Below, in pieces: positions 59,467 through 64,000 of a stretch of 64,000 nucleotides of DNA. Each line of letters opens with the position of its first letter. Position 1 is the first letter of the stretch. The notes beneath the pieces were generated by a model. It saw only the letters and a program-made list of their open reading frames with translations. It ran no database searches and was not told the DNA's origin. The position numbers were made by a program, and so were the translations under genes. Origin of the DNA: Rhodococcus tukisamuensis NBRC 100609 (GTDB lineage Bacteria; Actinomycetota; Actinomycetes; Mycobacteriales; Mycobacteriaceae); the NCBI RefSeq assembly GCF_001894985.1, contig NZ_BCXG01000020.1:1-64000 (forward strand), read 5' to 3'.

Positions 59467-61395
59467 TCAGTCCGCCTGCAGCACCAGTCTCGGGCCGGGA
59501 TCGGCGGACAGCGGCACCTTGTCGCGCTGGAGCATCCACGAGGCGATGTTGTGGAACAGCGGTGCCGCGGACTGCCCGCCGGAGCCGTCGGCGCTGCGCA
59601 CGGGGGCGTCGAGCATGATCCCGATCACGAACCGGGGGTTGTCGGCGGGCGCGATGCCGGCGAAGGTGATCCAGTAGTTCGAGTTCGAGTAGCACTTGCA
59701 GGCGGGGTCCACCTGCTGCGCGGTGCCGGTCTTGCCGCTGACCTGGTAGCCCTCGACACCGGCCGCCGCGCCGGTGCCCTGCTGGTAGCCCATCGGGTCG
59801 CGCTGGGTGACGGACCGGAACATGTCCCGCACGGTGGCCGCCGTCTTCGGGCTGACTACCTCGATGCCCTCGGGATGCTCGGCCCGGGTGCGGTTGCCGT
59901 CGGCGTCGACGGTGGCGCGCACGATCCGCGGCGGGATCCGGACGCCGTCGTTGGCGATGGCCTGGTACATGCCGGTCATCTGCAGCAGGGTCATCGACAG
60001 GCCCTGGCCGATCGGCAGGTTCGCGAAGGTGCCGCCCGACCACTGGTCGCGGCTGGGGACGTCGCCCGCGCTCTCGCCGGGCAGGCCGACGTCGGTGCGC
60101 TGGCCGAGGCCGAACTTCTCGAGCATGTCCGCGAACCGGTCCTCGCCGACCCGCTGCGCGAGCATCAGGGTGCCGACGTTCGAGGACTTCCCGAACACGC
60201 CGGTGCTGGTGTAGGGCGCGACGCCGTGCTCCCAGGCGTCGCGGACCGTCACCCCGGACATCTGGATCCCCCCGGGCACCTGCAGCACCTCGTCGGGCGT
60301 GGTGAGCCCGTACTCGACGGCGGCCGCCGCGGTGACGATCTTGTTCACCGAACCCGGCTCGAACGGCGTGCTGACCGGCAGGTTGCCCATCTCGGCCTTG
60401 CCGTTGTTGGCGACGCCGATGGACGGGTTGAAGGTGTTGTCGTTGGCCATCGCCAGCACGTCGCCGGTGTGCGAGTCCAGCACCACCACCGACGCGTTCT
60501 TCGCGCCGGACGCGTCCTTGGCCAGCTGGGTCTGCTGCTGCACGTAGTACTGCAGGTCCGAGTCCAGGGTCAGCTCGACGCTGGACCCGTTGACCGCCGG
60601 CTGCTTGTCGCGCCAGCTGCCGGGGATCACGGCGCCGTCGGAGCCGCGGTCGTAGGTCTGCGACCCGTCGGTACCGGCGAGCGTGGAGTCCAGCGAGTCC
60701 TCGAGGCCGAGCAGGCCGTGGCCGTCCCAGCCGGTGGCGCCGACGATGTTCGCCGCCAGCGAGCCGCCCGGGTACTCGCGGATGTCCTGGCGTTCGAGCC
60801 CGACCTCGGGAAACTCGTCGACGATCTTCGCGGCGATGTTCGGGTCCACGCTGCGGGCCAGGTAGACGAAGGTCTCGTCGCTCTTGAGCTTGGCGAGCAG
60901 GTCCTTCTCCGCGGCGGTGTCCCCGAGCGCCTTGTGAATGCCCTTGGCGATCTCCTTGAGCCGGTCGGCGACCTTCGGATCCTTGCCGGCCTTGACGGCC
61001 GCCTCCTCGATCTCCTTGCGGACCCGGACCGGCTGGAAGGTCAGCGCCTTCGCCTCCATGGTGAACGCGATCGGGTTGCCGTTGCGGTCGGAGATCGAGC
61101 CGCGGGTGGCGGGGTCGATCACGGTGATGGCGCGCTGGTTGGCGGCCTCGGCGGACAGCTTCGGCGCCTGCACGACCTGGACCCACAGGAGCTGGACCAC
61201 GGCGATACCGAGCGCGACAAACATGACCGTGCGGCCGACGCGGAAACGGAACCGGAACGACGCGGCCTCGGTCGGCCGCGGCCGGCGAGGCCGGACGGGC
61301 CGGGCCCTGCCGGATTGAGAACCGGGCCGGGCCCTGCCGGATTGAGAACCGGGCCGAGCCCGGGGTGGTGGAGCGGCGGAGGGACCTCGGGTCAC
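59467..61395 (-). CDS. ftsI: septal class B penicillin-binding protein
   Basis: 642 residues from GTG at 61395, overlapping the ftsL-like stop. Septal transpeptidase, partner of FtsW. An Arg/Pro-rich cytoplasmic tail holds two exact copies of a 9-residue unit (RPGSQSGRA), from a 27-bp DNA duplication. One membrane span (about 57-75), a dimerisation domain, then the transpeptidase domain: SxxK S349-V-N-K352, SxN S404-S-N406, KTG K555-T-G. CKCYSNSN near 575 carries two cysteines. Called pbpB in mycobacteria. Confidence 0.96.
   Translation of the reverse strand: MTRGPSAAPPPRARPGSQSGRARPGSQSGRARPVRPRRPRPTEAASFRFRFRVGRTVMFVALGIAVVQLLWVQVVQAPKLSAEAANQRAITVIDPATRGSISDRNGNPIAFTMEAKALTFQPVRVRKEIEEAAVKAGKDPKVADRLKEIAKGIHKALGDTAAEKDLLAKLKSDETFVYLARSVDPNIAAKIVDEFPEVGLERQDIREYPGGSLAANIVGATGWDGHGLLGLEDSLDSTLAGTDGSQTYDRGSDGAVIPGSWRDKQPAVNGSSVELTLDSDLQYYVQQQTQLAKDASGAKNASVVVLDSHTGDVLAMANDNTFNPSIGVANNGKAEMGNLPVSTPFEPGSVNKIVTAAAAVEYGLTTPDEVLQVPGGIQMSGVTVRDAWEHGVAPYTSTGVFGKSSNVGTLMLAQRVGEDRFADMLEKFGLGQRTDVGLPGESAGDVPSRDQWSGGTFANLPIGQGLSMTLLQMTGMYQAIANDGVRIPPRIVRATVDADGNRTRAEHPEGIEVVSPKTAATVRDMFRSVTQRDPMGYQQGTGAAAGVEGYQVSGKTGTAQQVDPACKCYSNSNYWITFAGIAPADNPRFVIGIMLDAPVRSADGSGGQSAAPLFHNIASWMLQRDKVPLSADPGPRLVLQAD
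61297..61350 (-). repeat. 27-bp tandem duplication in ftsI
   Basis: Two exact head-to-tail copies (61297-61323 and 61324-61350) with a partial third (61351-61360). It preserves the reading frame and repeats RPGSQSGRA in the cytoplasmic tail. Confidence 0.9.
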
Positions 61396-62126
61396 CTCTG
61401 ACCGCCCGCGCTACCTGCCTGTCCAGCGGCCGCACCGGGCGTTGCAGTGGTCATGGGGATCAAGTGTTCACCCTCGGCCTGCAGTTGCGGCTGATTCGCC
61501 GCGAGCGGCGAGCCGGGGCGGGCCGCGGTGGTCGGGGCGGCCGCGCGGGTGGTCGGCGTCAGGTTGCGGGTGGGCGTCGGGGCCGGGGCCGGCTTGTTCA
61601 GCGGCGGCGCCGGTGTGCCCTGCGCGGGAGCCGGGTCGCCGACCACCGTGACGGTGCCGTCCGGCGCCACGACCAGACGCGCCACGTTCTTGACCGGGAT
61701 CATGCCGAGTTCGGTCGCCTTGCGGGCAAGCTCCGGGGCGGACGCGGCGGCCTCGTTGTCGCGTTGCAGCGACGAACGCTGCTCGGACAGTTCCTGGTTG
61801 TGCTGACGGGCGGCGCTGAGCTTGTAGGAGTCCTCCGCCGAGCGCGTGGTCAGCAGCAGCGTGATCGCCAGGCCCACGGACAGCAGCCCGATCACGGTGG
61901 CGACGAACGGGATACGGGCGGTCAGCGCGGCGCCGCGCCGGGCCGGCGCGGCCGTGGTGCCCGTCGCCCGCTGGGTCCGACGCTCGTAGGCTCGCTGCGC
62001 CGCGCTCGACCGCGCGGGGGCACCGGAGCCGGTGGGGACGGTCGCCGGGGCACGCCCGCGGACCTTCGGGCGGACGGCGGCGGCACCACGGGGCCGTGCG
62101 GCACCCGATCGGACGGGAACTGTCAT
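61392..62126 (-). CDS. ftsL: FtsL-like divisome protein
   Basis: 244 residues from ATG at 62126, ATGA overlap with rsmH. An Ala/Arg-rich cytoplasmic part (1-70), one membrane span ([19 protein letters not shown], 73-92), a leucine-zipper-like coiled coil ([22 protein letters not shown]) and a Pro/Thr-rich extracytoplasmic tail ([10 protein letters not shown] style). It fits position and topology of FtsL, which bridges FtsQ with FtsW-FtsI. The long disordered ends are typical of the group. Assigned by context and topology more than sequence. Confidence 0.88.
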   Translation of the reverse strand: MTVPVRSGAARPRGAAAVRPKVRGRAPATVPTGSGAPARSSAAQRAYERRTQRATGTTAAPARRGAALTARIPFVATVIGLLSVGLAITLLLTTRSAEDSYKLSAARQHNQELSEQRSSLQRDNEAAASAPELARKATELGMIPVKNVARLVVAPDGTVTVVGDPAPAQGTPAPPLNKPAPAPTPTRNLTPTTRAAAPTTAARPGSPLAANQPQLQAEGEHLIPMTTATPGAAAGQAGSAGGQR

Positions 62127-63139
62127 GGCGTCACCCTCCTGGAAATCCGCTCGACACTGCGCAGTCGGACCGGGGCCGACCGCGGGTTGTCCGCCATCTC
62201 TTCCTCGCTCGCCCGCTCGGCACCTCGGGTCAGGAACTCGAACTCCGGACCCATGCCCGGCAGCTCCATCGGAAGGCCTTCCGGGCTACGGGATTTGGTG
62301 CGCGGGGTCAGTTCCTGCTTGACCAGCCGGTCTTCGAGTGACTGGTACGACATGAACACCACCCGACCGCCGACCGCGAGCGAGTCCAGTGCGGCGGGGA
62401 TCGCGGCGCGCAACGAGTCCAGCTCGCCGTTGACCTCGACCCGCAGCGCCTGGAAGGTGCGCTTGGCCGGGTGTCCGCCGGTGCGCCGGGTGGCCGCGGG
62501 AATCGAGGCGTACAACACCTCGACCAGCTGGGCACTCGTGGTGAACGGCTCGATCTGCCTGCGACGCAACACCTCCGAAGCGATCCGGCCGGCAAAGCGC
62601 TCCTCGCCGTAGGTGCTGAGCACTCGGGCCAGTTCACCGTGACTGTAGGTGTTGAGGATGTCGGCGGCGGTCAACCCGCGGGTGGGGTCCATCCGCATGT
62701 CGAGCGGCGCATCGACCGAGTAGGCGAACCCCCGCTCGGCCTCGTCCAACTGCATCGACGAGACGCCGAGGTCGAAAAGGATGCCGTGCACCGACCCGGT
62801 CGGCGGCAGGCCGGCCTGCTCGAGTGCATCGACGATGCCGTCGTACCTGGTGTGCACCAACGTGATCCGGTCCCGGTACGGCTCGAGGCGAGCGCCTGCC
62901 TTGGCCAGGGCCGAGGGGTCGCGGTCGAGTCCGATCAGGTGCAGCCCCGGGTAGGTGCGCAGGAAGTGCTCGGAGTGACCACCGAGACCGAGGGTGGCGT
63001 CGATCATCACGGCACCGGATGCGTCGGCCGACTCGCGGGTCAATGCCGGGGACAGGAGTTCGTCCGCTCGACCGAGCATGACCGGGACGTGACCGAACTC
63101 GCCAGTGGGGGCGGATTCGCCGGCCTCGTCGTCCACCAT
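62123..63139 (-). CDS. rsmH: 16S rRNA m4C1402 methyltransferase
   Basis: 338 residues from ATG at 63139 with GGAGG 5 nt upstream. SAM-dependent N4-methylation of C1402. [26 protein letters not shown] (SAM loop), [26 protein letters not shown] and [14 protein letters not shown]. Formerly mraW. The 4-bp overlap with ftsL begins the coupled chain of the dcw operon. Confidence 0.96.
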   Translation of the reverse strand: MVDDEAGESAPTGEFGHVPVMLGRADELLSPALTRESADASGAVMIDATLGLGGHSEHFLRTYPGLHLIGLDRDPSALAKAGARLEPYRDRITLVHTRYDGIVDALEQAGLPPTGSVHGILFDLGVSSMQLDEAERGFAYSVDAPLDMRMDPTRGLTAADILNTYSHGELARVLSTYGEERFAGRIASEVLRRRQIEPFTTSAQLVEVLYASIPAATRRTGGHPAKRTFQALRVEVNGELDSLRAAIPAALDSLAVGGRVVFMSYQSLEDRLVKQELTPRTKSRSPEGLPMELPGMGPEFEFLTRGAERASEEEMADNPRSAPVRLRSVERISRRVTP

Positions 63140-63305
63140 TGCTGCCTCCGGGTCTTCTGGTCGTGTCTGCGGGCGCTGACAATCACGAAGGTGATCTGGG
63201 GCGAATGACTCGGGGTCCCTGTCCGATTGACCAAACCTGGCGCTGGGGAAGTGCGTCAGGGTCGGTGTCGGGCAGAGGCCTCGCGGCACTCGCCGTTGTC
63301 GTGAA

Positions 63306-63737
63306 CTACAGGATCTCGCTCAGAGGTTCGGATCTGGCCTGGGAGTAGTTCTCTTCGTTCTCGTCGGAATACGTCTGCCACACCTGGGCATCCCAGATCT
63401 CGAGGAAATCGATCTGTCCGATCACCACGCACTCCTTGGACAACCCGGCATAACGCCGGTGGTCCGCGGAGAGGGTGATCCGTCCCTGAGCATCGGGATG
63501 CTGCTCGTCGGCGCCGGCCGCGAGGCCACGCACGAAGGCCCTGGCGTCCGGATCGGTCCGCGACACCGCCGCGGCCCGGCGGGCCATCGCGACGAACTCG
63601 TCGCGGGGATACACCGCGAGGCTGTGGTCGAGACCCTTGGTGACCATCAACCCCCCCGCCAGTGCATCCCGGTACTTCGCGGGCAACGTCAGCCGCCCCT
63701 TGTCGTCGAGCTTCGGCGTGTGGGTACCGAGAAACAT
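63306..63737 (-). CDS. mraZ: transcriptional regulator MraZ
   Basis: 143 residues, ATG at 63737 ([15 protein letters not shown]), the standard start. Two SpoVT/AbrB-like half-domains carry DxxxR motifs ([12 protein letters not shown] and DAQGRITLS). It forms a ring-shaped oligomer that represses the dcw cluster through GTGG-type repeats, which lie 89-111 bp upstream here. GGAGG precedes the start by 8 nt. The 166 bp to rsmH hold no gene. Confidence 0.95.
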   Translation of the reverse strand: MFLGTHTPKLDDKGRLTLPAKYRDALAGGLMVTKGLDHSLAVYPRDEFVAMARRAAAVSRTDPDARAFVRGLAAGADEQHPDAQGRITLSADHRRYAGLSKECVVIGQIDFLEIWDAQVWQTYSDENEENYSQARSEPLSEIL

Positions 63738-63825
63738 CCTCGCCACCTCCACATTGCGTTGCCGATCTCGTACCCGATTTCGAACGCCCTATGCCCTGCG
63801 GTTCACCTTCCCAACCGCTGCGCAC

Positions 63826-63848
63826 CACGTTACCCCACTTTGCCCCAC
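63826..63848 (-). promoter_or_regulatory. MraZ-binding repeats (MRZ boxes)
   Basis: On the minus strand three GTGG-type boxes (GTGGGG, GTGGGG, GTGGTG) stand exactly 10 bp apart, the phased arrangement expected of MraZ boxes. They lie upstream of mraZ, supporting autoregulation of the dcw cluster. Confidence 0.75.
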
Positions 63849-64000
63849 GTTCAAGGACAACACACGACCGATTCCAGCCAATTTGCGAGAAGTGTGCTGG
63901 TCACAGAGGTGGCGAGAAGTGGGGAGAATTTCTGCGACGTGCGCCACTGCCCGGGAGTTCGATTCAGACCCCTCCCGGGACCGCACGAAACGACCAGGTC

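Noticed and set aside
59380-61401. 673-codon plus-strand frame and a 674-codon alternative minus-strand frame over ftsI
   Set aside because: ftsI carries SxxK, SxN and KTG in one frame; the others are shadows.

Overview
The window comes from a high-G+C actinobacterium of the mycolic-acid group (Mycobacteriales), most likely a Rhodococcus or close relative. The evidence is a dcw cluster with wag31 and sepF downstream of ftsZ, a DnaE1-type polymerase, a DUF222-HNH gene of the 13E12 type, HadA/HadB-like dehydratases, a deazaflavin (F420)-type nitroreductase family protein, a mycofactocin-type SDR, frequent GTG starts and many apparently leaderless genes. The genus is inferred from gene style, not from a database match.

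Layout. 1-4085: tandem secreted proteins with bacterial Ig-like repeats and a shared C-terminal tail (one only as its 3' end, one with an unknown N-terminal domain, one a Tat-exported endonuclease/exonuclease/phosphatase-fold enzyme). 4216-9345: an accessory, partly decayed stretch holding a truncated GDSL hydrolase, a two-gene predicted GTPase cassette, a transposase remnant, a DUF222-HNH gene and a frameshifted DUF4097 gene. 9387-20511: the glycogen-to-trehalose route (glgX-treY, then treZ), interrupted by an SDR, a DUF4203 membrane protein, an alkyl-sulfatase-like MBL enzyme and a HadA/HadB-like dehydratase pair. 20518-27000: an MFS efflux pump with a divergent TetR regulator and two matching operators, gabT, a small membrane protein, ilvA, a poxB remnant and a deazaflavin-dependent oxidoreductase. 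27010-39784: dnaE1, two tandem membrane-anchored esterases, an lspA-rluD operon, lipoproteins, a MerR remnant, a DinB polymerase and a TfoX-domain protein.

39832-63848 is the cell-division and wall cluster, all on the minus strand. In transcription order: MraZ boxes, mraZ, rsmH, ftsL-like, ftsI, murE, murF, mraY, murD, ftsW, murG, a candidate 23-codon ORF, murC, ftsQ, ftsZ, pgeF, yggS, sepF, yggT, wag31, a small membrane gene, an ileS T-box leader and ileS. Most neighbours from rsmH to yggS overlap by 4 bp (ATGA or GTGA), so this stretch should be transcribed and translated as a coupled unit that makes lipid II, builds the divisome and positions polar growth.

Most interesting for follow-up: the GTPase cassette at 5022-6592; the shared C-terminal tail of the Ig-like proteins; the 23-codon ORF fitted between murG and murC; the direct repeats in front of ftsZ; the recurrent leaderless-promoter geometry; and several broken genes (poxB, MerR, DUF4097, GDSL, ISAs1-like transposase).
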